Below are positions 1 through 9,305 of a stretch of DNA of 64,000 bases, one piece after another. The notes under the pieces are model-generated. The model had not been told where the DNA came from, made no database searches, and saw only the letters and a program-made list of their open reading frames with translations. Origin of the DNA: Pseudomonadota bacterium (lineage in GTDB: Bacteria > Pseudomonadota > Alphaproteobacteria > Rhizobiales > Rhizobiaceae); NCBI GenBank assembly GCA_023451735.1, contig JAEXYH010000007.1, positions 33,446-97,445 on the forward strand. Reading direction: 5' to 3'. The translations under genes and the position numbers were made by a program. Position 1 is the first letter of the stretch. Every line of letters begins with the position of its first letter.

Positions 1-667
1 TCATCGTGCCGTACCAGCCGGCCAGCTTGCCCTTATGGTCGCGCGACAGCGAGCCGTAGAGCCTGAACCATCGATACACGCCGTCGTGCCGGCGTATGCG
101 CAACTCCGCGTCGAAGGCCGAGCCTGTGACGAGCGATTCCCGCCGGATGGTCATGAGACCGGTGTAATCGTCGGGATGAACGATCCGGCGCCAGGCTGAA
201 TTGTCGAACTGATGGAAAAGCCCCTGCTTGGGCTGCTCCAGGCCGGCGAATACAAAAGTCCCCGCGCTAACATGGGTGACATGGCCATCCGGACTGGCCG
301 ACCAGGTAAAGGCCGGCATGCTCTTCACAATCTGCATGGCCTCGACCATGTCCGCACCGAACAAGGTCGACGCTTTCGCCTCGATGAACTCCCCGATGCA
401 CAGCGCGACAGCGAAGAAGGCGGTCCAGGACAGGAGTTGCTCACGCATGTCATGGGCGAACAACGCAGCAGCAAGGGCCGATCCGAGCAGCGCTACCGTC
501 CAGACGGCGCGCAGCAGCCAGACGGCCCTGCCCGAAGCATACAGATACATCGCGGCAACGGGAGCCAGCAGGCCAAAGGGCCGATCCATAAGGCCAAACA
601 GCAGCCCCCCGATCACTGCGCCCATAACCGCAGGCAGCCAATATTGTCGAGATCGCTCCGCCGTCAT
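1..667 (-). CDS. Membrane PAS-domain sensor protein (partial)
   Basis: Reading the minus strand from an ATG at 667 gives an open frame of 222 codons that runs off the window edge, so the C-terminus is missing. Three hydrophobic segments lie at about residues 8-40, 48-66 and 75-92. They are followed by a PAS fold at about 100-222, with the typical IVHPDD turn and a GVYRWFRLYG strand. This is the layout of membrane-anchored PAS histidine kinases or PAS diguanylate cyclases; the output domain is outside the window. It follows the receiver-cyclase gene on the same strand and may belong to the same signalling group. Confidence 0.75.
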   Translation of the reverse strand, partial: MTAERSRQYWLPAVMGAVIGGLLFGLMDRPFGLLAPVAAMYLYASGRAVWLLRAVWTVALLGSALAAALFAHDMREQLLSWTAFFAVALCIGEFIEAKASTLFGADMVEAMQIVKSMPAFTWSASPDGHVTHVSAGTFVFAGLEQPKQGLFHQFDNSAWRRIVHPDDYTGLMTIRRESLVTGSAFDAELRIRRHDGVYRWFRLYGSLSRDHKGKLAGWYGTM

Positions 668-858
668 GCCCGGTTGCTCCAGCCCCAAAGAACGCTTGAC
701 CTTTAAGGGTGCATTGTCTGGCGGTCTCCCGAAAAGGCCTGACCATCGCGCTCGTCGTCCGAAGTCTAGCCCCCTCGCCCCGTCGCCGCACCCCATGGAA
801 ATCCATGTGTTGCCAAGGCGACGTCAGGGTATGGGTCGGCAGCTTCCCCGGACCGTTA

Positions 859-2106
859 TCAACCGAGCCTGACCGTCGCCCCGCTCGCACCGTTGAGCAG
901 CCTCCGGAGATGGAAGTTCACCAGCGAATCGTCGGCATGAGCGCCCACGAGCGCCGCGAAAGCCGGAACCGCAGCGGCGTCCCCCGCCTGCAGCAACCGG
1001 AAAGCGGTTGCATATTTTTCCGTGGCGGAATCCTCGAACCGGGCCACCGATAGCGGTTCATGGGCCCGCAGCGCTTCGCTGCGGCCGCGCAAAACAAGAT
1101 CGCCGATCGGCCGCCCTCGAAATGTGCCGGCGGTGCGCACCGCAACGTCACTAACGCAGATCCGCGTGCCCAGAGCTTTATTGGCGACCTCGAGCCGGGC
1201 AGCGGTATTGATCGTATCGCCATAGGCCGTGTAATCGAAAAAGCGGTCACCGCCGAAATTACCGACCAGCGCCGCGCCCACATGAACGCCGATGCGTGTC
1301 ACGCCGAAATCCACTCCCTTGTGCTGCCATCGCTCGCGAAAGGCTTCCGCCCAACGATCCAGTTCCTCGGCGCAGGTAATGGCACGTGACGCGTAGTCCG
1401 GCTGATCCCCCGGCGCATTGAAAAGAACCTGGATCGCGTCGCCAATCACCTTAGCGACCGTTCCCTGATGCTCGAACACCACCTCAGTCAGTCCACCGAC
1501 ATATTCATTCAGCAACTTCGCAAGCTGCTCCGGCGCAGCCGCCTCGACGAGCGATGTGAAACCGGTGATGTCGGTGAAGATGACGCCGACCTGGCGCCAA
1601 TGAACCGCCATCTCGTCGTCGTTCCCATCGACCAGCCGCTTCGCCAGTTCGGGAGAAAAGTATCGGGACAGCGAGGCATGCGCGCGTTCGGCATCCGTCT
1701 GCCGGCGCTGGGCCTCGCGAAGGGCTTCGACATGGCGCGCTGTCTTCAGGATGGTGGCTTCCAGATCGGAGAAATCGATCGGCTTCGTCAGGAAATCGAA
1801 TGCACCGCGATTCATGGCAGTCCGGATGTTGGTCATGTCGCCATAGGCCGACACGATGATCGCCGACTTCCGGTCATCGCGTTGCTGCAGGGCTTCCAGC
1901 AGTGACAATCCATCCATGCGCGGCATGTTGATGTCGAGCACGACCAGGTCGACATGCGGATGACGGTCGATGGCATCCAGCGCCTCGACGCCATCACGGG
2001 CGAACAGAAAGTCGATCAGGCCGTCACGGCGTTGGCGGCGAAATTTGCGAAGGATGAGTGTTTCCAGATCGGGCTCATCATCGACCATCAAGACTGTCGC
2101 GGTCAT
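859..2106 (-). CDS. Response regulator fused to class III adenylate cyclase
   Basis: A 415-residue cytoplasmic fusion. The receiver domain (about 4-120) has acidic residues D9 and D10, phospho-acceptor D58 in VLDINMPRMDG, S86 and K108. A short linker precedes a class III nucleotide cyclase catalytic domain (about 165-360). The two metal-binding aspartates are visible as D179 (FTDITGF) and D223 (KVIGDA). K219 in the KxxGD motif favours ATP over GTP, so cAMP is the likely product. The NTAARLE segment supplies the transition-state Asn and Arg. The start at 2106 is preferred over an upstream in-frame start at 2262 because the receiver begins here. The neighbouring GAF histidine kinase is the obvious phosphodonor, which suggests phosphorylation-gated cAMP synthesis. 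Confidence 0.9.
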   Translation of the reverse strand: MTATVLMVDDEPDLETLILRKFRRQRRDGLIDFLFARDGVEALDAIDRHPHVDLVVLDINMPRMDGLSLLEALQQRDDRKSAIIVSAYGDMTNIRTAMNRGAFDFLTKPIDFSDLEATILKTARHVEALREAQRRQTDAERAHASLSRYFSPELAKRLVDGNDDEMAVHWRQVGVIFTDITGFTSLVEAAAPEQLAKLLNEYVGGLTEVVFEHQGTVAKVIGDAIQVLFNAPGDQPDYASRAITCAEELDRWAEAFRERWQHKGVDFGVTRIGVHVGAALVGNFGGDRFFDYTAYGDTINTAARLEVANKALGTRICVSDVAVRTAGTFRGRPIGDLVLRGRSEALRAHEPLSVARFEDSATEKYATAFRLLQAGDAAAVPAFAALVGAHADDSLVNFHLRRLLNGASGATVRLG

Positions 2107-2164
2107 ACGGCCACTCCAGGTCTCGCTGGGATCATCAGGCCGGCAATCAAGGCGCGGGGGAGTA

Positions 2165-3616
2165 TCACGATTGATCCCCCCGCGCTTCGCTGCCGCGGGG
2201 CAGCTTAATGATGAATTCAGTAAACATGCCCGGCTCCGTTTCGACGTCGATGCGACCACCATGCTGCTTCACGACGATATCGTGGCTCAGCGAGAGCCCG
2301 AGGCCGGTCCCCTCGCCGGGCGGCTTGGTAGTGAAGAAGGGATCGAATATCCTGTCCTTCACATCCGGCGGCATGCCAATGCCATTGTCGCGAATGCGAA
2401 TTTCGACCAATCCGTGCAGGCTGCGCGTCGTTGCGCTCACGGTCGGCTCGAAGCGCGGGTCGCGCTCGCCCATCCCCTCATTGAGAGCATAGAAGCCGTT
2501 GGCAAACAGGTTCAACAGCACGCGAGTGATCTCCTGCGGGAAAATCTCGATCAGGCCGACCGCGGGGTCGTAATCGCGCTCGAAGGTGACCGAGAGCGTC
2601 GGACGCTCGGCACGGGCGCCGTGATAGGCCAGCGCGAGGCTTTCATCGATCAACGCGTTGAGATCCGTCAGCCGGTGCTCACCACCGCCGCCACGCGAAT
2701 GCAGAAGCATGTTCTTGACGATGGAATCCGCGCGTCGTCCATGTTGAACGATCCTCCGAAGGTTGTCTTTGAGAAGACCACTCAGTTCGTCCAGGTCCTC
2801 GCGAGCATTGTCGGCAACCGGAATGCCGGCCAATACCTCGCCAAGTTCATCCGTCAACTCGACCGACAAGGACGCGAAATTATTGACGAAGTTGAGCGGA
2901 TTCTTGATTTCATGCGCGATGCCAGCGGTGAGCTGGCCAAGCGACGTCAGTTTTTCCGTCTGGACCAGGCGTTCCTGTGCAGCGCGCAGCTCATCGAGCG
3001 ATGTCGACAGCTCCGTCGTACGGGCCTGCAGCTCCTTGAACAACCGGACATTCTCCACGGCGATCACGGCCTGGTCCGCAAATGTCTTGAGCAACTCTAT
3101 CTGACTTTCACCGAACCCACCGGCTTCCGCCCGTGAGACGCCGATGGTGCCGATCGTAGTGCCCTTGCGTAGCATCGGGACGACGACAATGCTGCGGTAG
3201 CCTCGCGCACGCGCCATCTCTCTGACGGCGTCGGGGACATCGCCTTCGGTCTCGATATCGAACCGAAATGCGATGGTCGCCGTTGCGGCGACCCGGCTGT
3301 GGATGCCGCCTGCTGTCAACGCAACGGGAAAGGATACCCGAACCCCCTCGTCACCATCGGCACTTCCCGCTGTAAACGCGGCCAGATGGAGCATGTCGTC
3401 GATGACGCGGGTGACGAGTGCCGACTGCCCGCCGAGCAGCCGCTGCGCGCTCTCCGAAATGACGTCGAACACCGGCTGCGCATCTGTTGGAGAACGGGCG
3501 ATGACATTGAGGATCTCCGATGTCGCGGCCTGCCTCTCAAGCGCAAGTGCCAGCTCCTGCCGCAAGCGCGCGCTATCGGCGCAGCAGGACTGCCCATCAT
3601 AGCCCTGCTCCGACAT
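2165..3616 (-). CDS. GAF-domain sensor histidine kinase
   Basis: A soluble kinase of 483 residues. A GAF domain covers about 45-195, a coiled linker about 195-225. A HisKA dimerisation domain has the phospho-His in GIAHEIKNPLNF, and the HATPase_c domain shows RDNGIGMP, FDPFFTTKPPGEGTGLGL and the final glycine loop. There is no transmembrane segment, so the signal is probably cytosolic, sensed by the GAF pocket. The ATG at 3616 lies 4 bases beyond the stop of the MBL-fold gene, implying translational coupling. The receiver-cyclase follows 58 bases downstream. The three genes form a plausible operon. Confidence 0.9.
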   Translation of the reverse strand: MSEQGYDGQSCCADSARLRQELALALERQAATSEILNVIARSPTDAQPVFDVISESAQRLLGGQSALVTRVIDDMLHLAAFTAGSADGDEGVRVSFPVALTAGGIHSRVAATATIAFRFDIETEGDVPDAVREMARARGYRSIVVVPMLRKGTTIGTIGVSRAEAGGFGESQIELLKTFADQAVIAVENVRLFKELQARTTELSTSLDELRAAQERLVQTEKLTSLGQLTAGIAHEIKNPLNFVNNFASLSVELTDELGEVLAGIPVADNAREDLDELSGLLKDNLRRIVQHGRRADSIVKNMLLHSRGGGGEHRLTDLNALIDESLALAYHGARAERPTLSVTFERDYDPAVGLIEIFPQEITRVLLNLFANGFYALNEGMGERDPRFEPTVSATTRSLHGLVEIRIRDNGIGMPPDVKDRIFDPFFTTKPPGEGTGLGLSLSHDIVVKQHGGRIDVETEPGMFTEFIIKLPRGSEARGDQS

Positions 3617-3620
3617 GCCG

Positions 3621-4580
3621 TCAGTAGTCCCACCAGGTCGGGACCCAACGATAGAGATCACCGGCGACCGCGACCCGACCGACCGATGGGAACGGCATGT
3701 GGGTAGCCACCAGCCATGAACCGGTCTCCGCCAGCTCCCGCATGAGCCGGAGACGGACACGAGTGGCTTCTTCGGGATCATGTTCGAAGCCATTGTGCCA
3801 TTCAGGGTGATCGAAAGAGACGGGGAATATCGCGTCACCAGCGAACATCAGCCGATCGCCATTGGATTCGACGCGGACCACGCTGTGCCCGGGCGTGTGA
3901 CCGCCGGTGCGCGTGACGACCACGCCCGGTGCCACCTCGCCGCTATCTTCGAACGGCTGTAATCGGTCACGGTATTCGCCCAGGAACCGCTTCGCCGCGC
4001 TCCGGGCGAGATCAGCGAGCACTGGCGGCATGCCAGTGCGGGAGAAATCAGGCGACGCCCAGAACTTGACCTCGGCGGCAGCGACGTGAATTCGCAGGTC
4101 CGGACGCAGTTGCGTCTTCACGCCGTCGACGAGCAATCCGCCAACGTGATCAAAGTGCATGTGAGTCAGCACGATGTCGGTTACCGCGCCGAGATCGATG
4201 CCGGCATTCTTCAGCCGCAGGCCCAACTGTCCGGCACGTGGAAAGTCCGGATATTCCATTCCGAGTCCGCTGTCGATGAGGATGGTTTGGTCGCCGCTGC
4301 GCACGACGACTTCGTTCAGCGCCCAGTCGAACGCGTCGTGCGACAGGAACCTGTCGTCCAGCCAGGCCGCCCGGATGGCCGGATCGGCATTGGTGGCCAT
4401 CGACTCCGCCGGCGGCGTGAGCACGCCGTCGCTAATCACCAGCACGTCGATCTCGCCAACCCGCACCGCATAGCGGGACGGTACCAGCTCGTCGGACACC
4501 GTTGGGCCTCTGCTCGATTTCCCATTAGACTTCTGTTGGGCGGTTGGCGTCATCTGCTTCATCTTTTTATCTCCTGCCAT
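3621..4580 (-). CDS. MBL-fold metallo-hydrolase
   Basis: A 319-residue metallo-beta-lactamase-fold protein with the metal-binding HMHFDH motif, GGHTPGHS, FAGDAIF and a late ATHMPF histidine. These are the ligands of a two-metal centre. No signal peptide is visible, so it should act in the cytoplasm. The substrate cannot be read from sequence; the family includes lactonases, sulfatases and thioesterases. A clear paralog at 7265-8182 shares the ELVPSRYAV opening and a GRVAV...RWVP...WDY ending. It lies between the flavoprotein and the histidine kinase genes on the same strand. Confidence 0.85.
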   Translation of the reverse strand: MAGDKKMKQMTPTAQQKSNGKSSRGPTVSDELVPSRYAVRVGEIDVLVISDGVLTPPAESMATNADPAIRAAWLDDRFLSHDAFDWALNEVVVRSGDQTILIDSGLGMEYPDFPRAGQLGLRLKNAGIDLGAVTDIVLTHMHFDHVGGLLVDGVKTQLRPDLRIHVAAAEVKFWASPDFSRTGMPPVLADLARSAAKRFLGEYRDRLQPFEDSGEVAPGVVVTRTGGHTPGHSVVRVESNGDRLMFAGDAIFPVSFDHPEWHNGFEHDPEEATRVRLRLMRELAETGSWLVATHMPFPSVGRVAVAGDLYRWVPTWWDY

Positions 4581-4618
4581 CAGGTGGCATTGGATTTCGC
4601 TTCGTCGTCGGAGGAACC

Positions 4619-4639
4619 GCGCTCCCTGAACGGGAGCGC
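4619..4639. other. Hairpin downstream of the flavoprotein gene
   Basis: A perfect 8-bp inverted repeat (gcgctccc / gggagcgc) around a 5-base loop lies between the flavoprotein stop and the MBL-fold start. It has no U-tract on the minus strand, so it could attenuate, stabilise or process the transcript rather than terminate it. Confidence 0.4.
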
Positions 4640-4651
4640 AGTCGCTTACGA

Positions 4652-5857
4652 TCAGAGTTTGGTGACTTGCTCCGGATCAGCAATGGCTAGTGCTGCGGCT
4701 CGATTTGCGCGTGGCGGGTAGATCCATACGGTGTTGATCTCATGCTTGGTCTTCTTCGCCGCTTCGCCGACCATCTCCACCTTGCGCTCCCAGCCGCGCG
4801 TGAACAGCGCACCGGCAGCACCGAGGTCGAGGCAGGTCACATAGGCTTCCTGGTGATACGGCTTGGTCGGCACCCCAAGCAGTTCGGCGGCAGCATTATT
4901 GCCAGCGAAGGCGCCCATCCGCGTCGCATGCTGACACGACATCAGCGCATATGTGCCTTTGTCGTCGCACAGCGCCTTCGCGGCATCGCCGGTCGCGAAC
5001 ACGCCGTTGACCGATGGCACACGCAGCTCGCGATCGACGAGCAGGCGTCCCGACGTATCCCGCTCCGCTGGAATCTGTGCTGTAAGCGGGGCAGCGCGCA
5101 TGCCCGCAGCCCAGATCACGGTGGCACATTCGATACGCTCGCCACTGGACAACGTCACACCAGACTTGTCGAGCGAGGTCACACCGACACCGGTGCGCGG
5201 GTCCACACCAAGGACTTGGAGCGCATCTTCGATATGCGGGCGCGCTGCCGTTCCCAAATCGGGCGCGATCGCAGCGTTGCGCTCGACAATGACGATACGC
5301 GGATTGGTATCCCTACCCAGGATAGCGCGCATACGTGCCGGTAGCTCGGTCGCCACTTCGATCCCGGTGAAACCACCCCCCGCGACCACCACGGTGTCAC
5401 GATTCTTCGATGGCGGTAGTTTCGCCAGATCATGCAGATGCCGATCCAGCGCAACAGCGTCGCTCAGTTGATCGACGCTGAACCCGTATTGCTCAAGTCC
5501 CGGTATCTCGGGGCGGAAAAGCCGGCTGCCAGCGGCAATGACCAGCCGATCATAGGCGACAACCCGTTCCGATTGGTTTGCCACTGCGACCTTCAGTGCG
5601 CGCGACTTGGTATCTATCGATACCACGCTGCCTTGCAGATAGACGACGTCGATCGCCTTCAACAAATCCTGCAGCGGCGCCGTGACCGTTTCGGGCTTGG
5701 CTTCATAGAGCCGCGGGCGCACGACAAGCGTCGGCTCCGGAGAGACGAGCATGATTTCGAGGGCTTCGGGCGTCACGCCCTGGATGTCGCGCAGCCGCGC
5801 GGCGGAGAGTGCGGCATACATACCGGCAAAGCCGGCGCCAACGATGACGATTCGCAT
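4652..5857 (-). CDS. NAD(P)/FAD-dependent oxidoreductase, NDH-2-like
   Basis: A 401-residue two-dinucleotide-binding-domain flavoprotein. The N-terminal Rossmann motif VGAGFAG binds FAD. A second glycine motif, VAGGGFTGIE near residue 150, binds NAD(P)H. FATGDAA near the C-terminal third is the usual second FAD contact. The family includes type II NADH:quinone dehydrogenases and sulfide or ferredoxin reductases; the lack of an obvious C-terminal amphipathic anchor leaves the acceptor open. The ATG at 5857 is preceded by AGGAG. The start falls 33 bases after the stop of the alpha/beta hydrolase, so the two are probably cotranscribed. Confidence 0.85.
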   Translation of the reverse strand: MRIVIVGAGFAGMYAALSAARLRDIQGVTPEALEIMLVSPEPTLVVRPRLYEAKPETVTAPLQDLLKAIDVVYLQGSVVSIDTKSRALKVAVANQSERVVAYDRLVIAAGSRLFRPEIPGLEQYGFSVDQLSDAVALDRHLHDLAKLPPSKNRDTVVVAGGGFTGIEVATELPARMRAILGRDTNPRIVIVERNAAIAPDLGTAARPHIEDALQVLGVDPRTGVGVTSLDKSGVTLSSGERIECATVIWAAGMRAAPLTAQIPAERDTSGRLLVDRELRVPSVNGVFATGDAAKALCDDKGTYALMSCQHATRMGAFAGNNAAAELLGVPTKPYHQEAYVTCLDLGAAGALFTRGWERKVEMVGEAAKKTKHEINTVWIYPPRANRAAALAIADPEQVTKL

Positions 5858-5889
5858 GGGGAGCTCCTGATGTGTAAAGTTGAGAAAGT

Positions 5890-6894
5890 TTAGGCGGAGA
5901 TGAATTTGAGAATGTCGGCGTTGACTATGTCGGTATGCGTCGCGCACATCCCGTGCGGCAGGCCATCATAGATTTTCAGCACGCTTTGCTTTAGAAGCTT
6001 TGCCGAGAGCGGCGCGGAGTTCGCGACTGGCACGATCTGATCGTCGCTGCCGTGGAGGACCAGCGTCGGGACTGTGATGGTCCTGAGGTCGTCGCTGAAG
6101 TCGGTTTCGGAAAATGCCTTGATGCAGTCGTAATGGGCCTTCGCGCTACCCATCATGCCCTGACGCCACCAGTTCCAGATCACCGCCTGCGATGCTTTGG
6201 TGCCCGGACGATTGTAGCCATAAAAAGGGCCGCTCGCGAATTCCAGGTAGAATTTTGATCGATTGGCCGCGAGTTGCTTGCGCAGCCCGTCGAACACCTC
6301 GATTGGCAACCCTTTCGGATTGGCGTTCGTTCGCACCATCACCGGAGGCACCGCACCAATCAGTATGAGCCTGGCGACGCGGCCATTGCCGAACCGCGCG
6401 ACGTAGCGCGACGCCTCGCCTCCGCCGGTGGAATGACCGATGTGAATCGCATTGCGGAGGTCGAGATGCGCCGTAAGTGCTGCTACGTCAGCGGCATAGT
6501 GGTCCATATTATGGCCATCGACCGCTTGGCTGGATCGACCGTGACCTCGGCGATCATGAGCAATCACGCGATAGCCTTTGTCGAGAAAGTAAAGCATCTG
6601 GCTCTCCCAGTCGTCGGACGACAGTGGCCAGCCGTGATGGAAGACGATCGGCTGCGCGGACTTTGCGCCCCAATCGCGATAGAAGATTTCCGCCCCGTCT
6701 CTGGTCGTGATGGACGACGTTGGTATTTGGGACGCGGGATTCTCGGTCGTCGTTGTATGCGAAAGCACGTCATCCTCCTTTCCTGCTGCCGACGATGAGC
6801 GGACGGTCATGGATGCTGCGTAAATCAACGTCGTGGCGAGCAGCTTGCGCCGTGATACATTGGCAAGACGTCTGATCGCGCTTTTCCAGGTCAT
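5890..6894 (-). CDS. Exported alpha/beta hydrolase, non-heme haloperoxidase type
   Basis: A 334-residue alpha/beta hydrolase. The N-terminus has SRRKLLATTLIYAAS, a twin-arginine-like signal, suggesting periplasmic export. The catalytic triad is visible: nucleophile Ser in GHSTGGG, acid in HGSDDQIVP and His in LPHGMC. The HDRRGHGRSS strand and compact cap are typical of cofactor-free chloroperoxidases and related esterases. The start at 6894 was chosen for its GGAGACGA ribosome-binding site and because it places the signal peptide at the N-terminus. It is the first gene of the minus-strand run and faces the second MBL-fold gene across a 370-base divergent region. Confidence 0.85.
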   Translation of the reverse strand: MTWKSAIRRLANVSRRKLLATTLIYAASMTVRSSSAAGKEDDVLSHTTTTENPASQIPTSSITTRDGAEIFYRDWGAKSAQPIVFHHGWPLSSDDWESQMLYFLDKGYRVIAHDRRGHGRSSQAVDGHNMDHYAADVAALTAHLDLRNAIHIGHSTGGGEASRYVARFGNGRVARLILIGAVPPVMVRTNANPKGLPIEVFDGLRKQLAANRSKFYLEFASGPFYGYNRPGTKASQAVIWNWWRQGMMGSAKAHYDCIKAFSETDFSDDLRTITVPTLVLHGSDDQIVPVANSAPLSAKLLKQSVLKIYDGLPHGMCATHTDIVNADILKFISA

Positions 6895-7264
6895 TGGTTC
6901 GTCTCCATCGAGTGGGTGCGGACAAATACGTGCTCGCATTGGCACCGAGCGCGTGAACGGTCTGAACATGACGAACTGCGAAGCGCGGCGGTATCGTTCT
7001 GCAGATCAGCGCGGCTGGCTTGGCGAATAGCCCGACCTACCCCTCGGGATAGGGACGCCCCGGACGGTCCAGTGTCAGCGATTTAGTCGGATTGCCACGT
7101 CAGTCGCAGAATCCCAGGCGATCTCGATGCGCCCTCGTCATTGGCACCGCATGACCTATGCCGACGTATTGCGTGACCTGTCCTCTGGCCCAGTCGATCA
7201 CGGATATGCCCGCACCTAGCATCGACGGCGCCGCGAGTTGCGCGGCGATCAACAGGAGATAGAC
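6895..7264. promoter_or_regulatory. Divergent intergenic region
   Basis: This gap separates the divergent alpha/beta hydrolase and MBL-fold genes and must hold at least two promoters. No confident -35/-10 pair, operator palindrome or small gene was recognised in it; the open frames crossing it are shadows. Confidence 0.35.
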
Positions 7265-8182
7265 ATGAGCATAGACGTTGCTTCGCGCTCGACTCGATCG
7301 GCGCCCGAAGAGCTGGTGCCATCGCGCTACGCGGTCAAAATCGGCGACATCGAGGTGCTGGTGATTAGCGACGGCGTACTTCCACTGCCGACTACCATGC
7401 TGGGCCACAATGCCGATCCGAAAGTGCGTGCCGCCTGGATGGAGCACATGTTCCTGCCGAAGGACGCGTTCGATTGGGCGCTCAACGCCGTGCTCATCCG
7501 CAGCGGCGGTAAAACCATTCTGGTCGATGCGGGATTGGGATCCGATCCGAACCTGAATCTGCCGAGAGCCGGCCAGTTGATCCATCGGCTGGAGAATGCC
7601 GGCATCGACCTCGCATCGGTGACTGACGTGGTGCTGACCCATATGCATATGGATCACATCGGCGGCCTGCTCGTTCCCGGCGTCAAAGATCAGCTACGTC
7701 CGGACGTGCAGATCCACGTGGCCGCCTCCGAGGTCGCATTCTGGGACGCGCCAGATTTTTCCCAGACAGCCATGCCGCCCGGATTCCCGGATGCGCTGCG
7801 CGCTACCGCCAAGCAGTTCGCCAAGGAATACCACAACCAGTTGCGGCAGTTCGACGACGAGTATGAAGTTGCACCGGGTGTCATCGTTCGTCGCACCGGT
7901 GGCCATACGCCCGGGCACAGCATCGTCCGCGTGGCATCGGGCACGGACGCGCTCACCTTCGCCGGCGACGCCGTGTTCACGGTCGGGTTTGACCACCCGG
8001 ACTGGTACAACGGCTTCGAGCACGACCCGAAAGAAGCGTCCCATGTTCGCACGCGCCTGCTGAAGGAAATCGCCGCGACCGAGGAATTGCTGGTCGCCAC
8101 GCATATGCCATTTCCGTCCGTCGGACGCGTCGCTGTCGAGGGCGACGTCTTCCGATGGGTGCCGGTCTACTGGGACTACTGA
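7265..8182 (+). CDS. MBL-fold metallo-hydrolase (paralog of 3621-4580)
   Basis: A 305-residue metallo-beta-lactamase-fold protein with HMHMDH, GGHTPGHS, FAGDAVF and ATHMPF metal ligands. It aligns almost end to end with the MBL protein at 3621-4580, differing mainly at the N-terminus. The ATG at 7265 has a GGAG site 6-7 bases upstream. No signal peptide is seen. The paralog pair brackets the flavoprotein and hydrolase in opposite orientation, which suggests duplication with inversion or independent recruitment into one pathway. Confidence 0.87.
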   Translation: MSIDVASRSTRSAPEELVPSRYAVKIGDIEVLVISDGVLPLPTTMLGHNADPKVRAAWMEHMFLPKDAFDWALNAVLIRSGGKTILVDAGLGSDPNLNLPRAGQLIHRLENAGIDLASVTDVVLTHMHMDHIGGLLVPGVKDQLRPDVQIHVAASEVAFWDAPDFSQTAMPPGFPDALRATAKQFAKEYHNQLRQFDDEYEVAPGVIVRRTGGHTPGHSIVRVASGTDALTFAGDAVFTVGFDHPDWYNGFEHDPKEASHVRTRLLKEIAATEELLVATHMPFPSVGRVAVEGDVFRWVPVYWDY

Positions 8183-8254
8183 CCGTTCGAAAAACAGTGA
8201 ATTTGTAGCGGCCGGCCTTGCCAAAGGCCGGCCCGAAAGAGGCGCAACACAGCT

Positions 8255-9223
8255 GTGCTTACCAACGATCAACTAGTGCCGCTCATCCTGCTCAACGCCC
8301 TCGGCATAACCGGCATTTGCGTTTGGCACCTGCAGGGGCGCAGCCGACCGATCGGCCGCCTCATTATCCAGTTCCTATTTTTTGCCGGCATGTGTCTGGT
8401 TCTTTTCATCGCAGAAACATCTCCGCACGGGCAGGACAATAGCGGTGCGCAAAGCGCCATCGTGGTGCTCTCCAGATTGGCGGGGATCCTTTGGTGGACA
8501 CACCTTGCCTGGACGGTCATCGGCCTCATCCATATCTACGTGAAGCTCAACCATAAGCCGCGCGAAGCGCATCTGATTCAGGACATGGCCATCGCCGTGA
8601 TATATCTCGGCGCTTCGCTCTCTGTGGTTCGTTTTGTGTTCGGTTTGCCGTTAGGCACGCTTGTGACCACGTCTGGTGTCGTCGCTATCGTCATCGGCCT
8701 CGCGCTACAAAATACGCTTGGCGACGTGTTCTCCGGAATCGCGTTAACACTCGGAAAGGCGTATGTGCTAGGCGACTGGGTCCGGCTTACCGACGGAACC
8801 GAGGGTCGTGTCATCGAGACCAATTGGCGCTCGACAAATCTTCTTTCCGGCGCCAACAACATTGTCGTGTTGCCAAATAGCGTCCTCGCGCGTCAGGGCG
8901 TCACGAATCTGAGCCGCCCCGATGAAACACATCTCATCGTGCTGACCGTCCGTATTGCGACCGACAAAGATCCGCGCTTTATCGAACAAGAGCTGAAATC
9001 TGTTCTCGAAGCCAGCACCTGCATTGTCAGAGACCCCGCGCCAGTCGCCTCCCTTAAGGCTATCGACGGAGTGGCCGTCGAGGCAGAACTGCACTTCCGT
9101 GTCGAGAGCCTAGCCATTGGAACGGCGGCCAGAAATGAGATCATTCACCTGCTTTACTGCCGATGCAGGCAAAACAGCCTCACGCTGGCAAAGCCTTCGG
9201 GATTTCTCGTTCAAGGCAAATAG
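8255..9223 (+). CDS. Small-conductance mechanosensitive channel (MscS family)
   Basis: A 322-residue membrane protein. About four hydrophobic helices fill residues 8-150. The pore-lining helix and beta domain follow, with the family motif GLALQNTLGDVFSGIAL and a later LPNSVLARQGVTNLSRP. Members open under membrane tension and release solutes during hypo-osmotic shock. Translation most likely starts at GTG 8255 with an AGAGG element upstream. The C-terminal domain is short and has no cyclic-nucleotide-binding extension, although an adenylate cyclase is encoded nearby. Confidence 0.85.
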   Translation: MLTNDQLVPLILLNALGITGICVWHLQGRSRPIGRLIIQFLFFAGMCLVLFIAETSPHGQDNSGAQSAIVVLSRLAGILWWTHLAWTVIGLIHIYVKLNHKPREAHLIQDMAIAVIYLGASLSVVRFVFGLPLGTLVTTSGVVAIVIGLALQNTLGDVFSGIALTLGKAYVLGDWVRLTDGTEGRVIETNWRSTNLLSGANNIVVLPNSVLARQGVTNLSRPDETHLIVLTVRIATDKDPRFIEQELKSVLEASTCIVRDPAPVASLKAIDGVAVEAELHFRVESLAIGTAARNEIIHLLYCRCRQNSLTLAKPSGFLVQGK

Positions 9224-9305
9224 TAGCAGAATGACTTAGCTTCCGAGAGAATTCCCCTCCACCTGCGCGATCCCTTCCGCTATGCGCGACCAGCGGACAT
9301 CCGCT

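Noticed and set aside
1970..3136. Long plus-strand open frame opposite the kinase and cyclase genes
   Set aside because: It is a shadow: the minus-strand genes have clear domains, while this frame shows no motif and no start signals.
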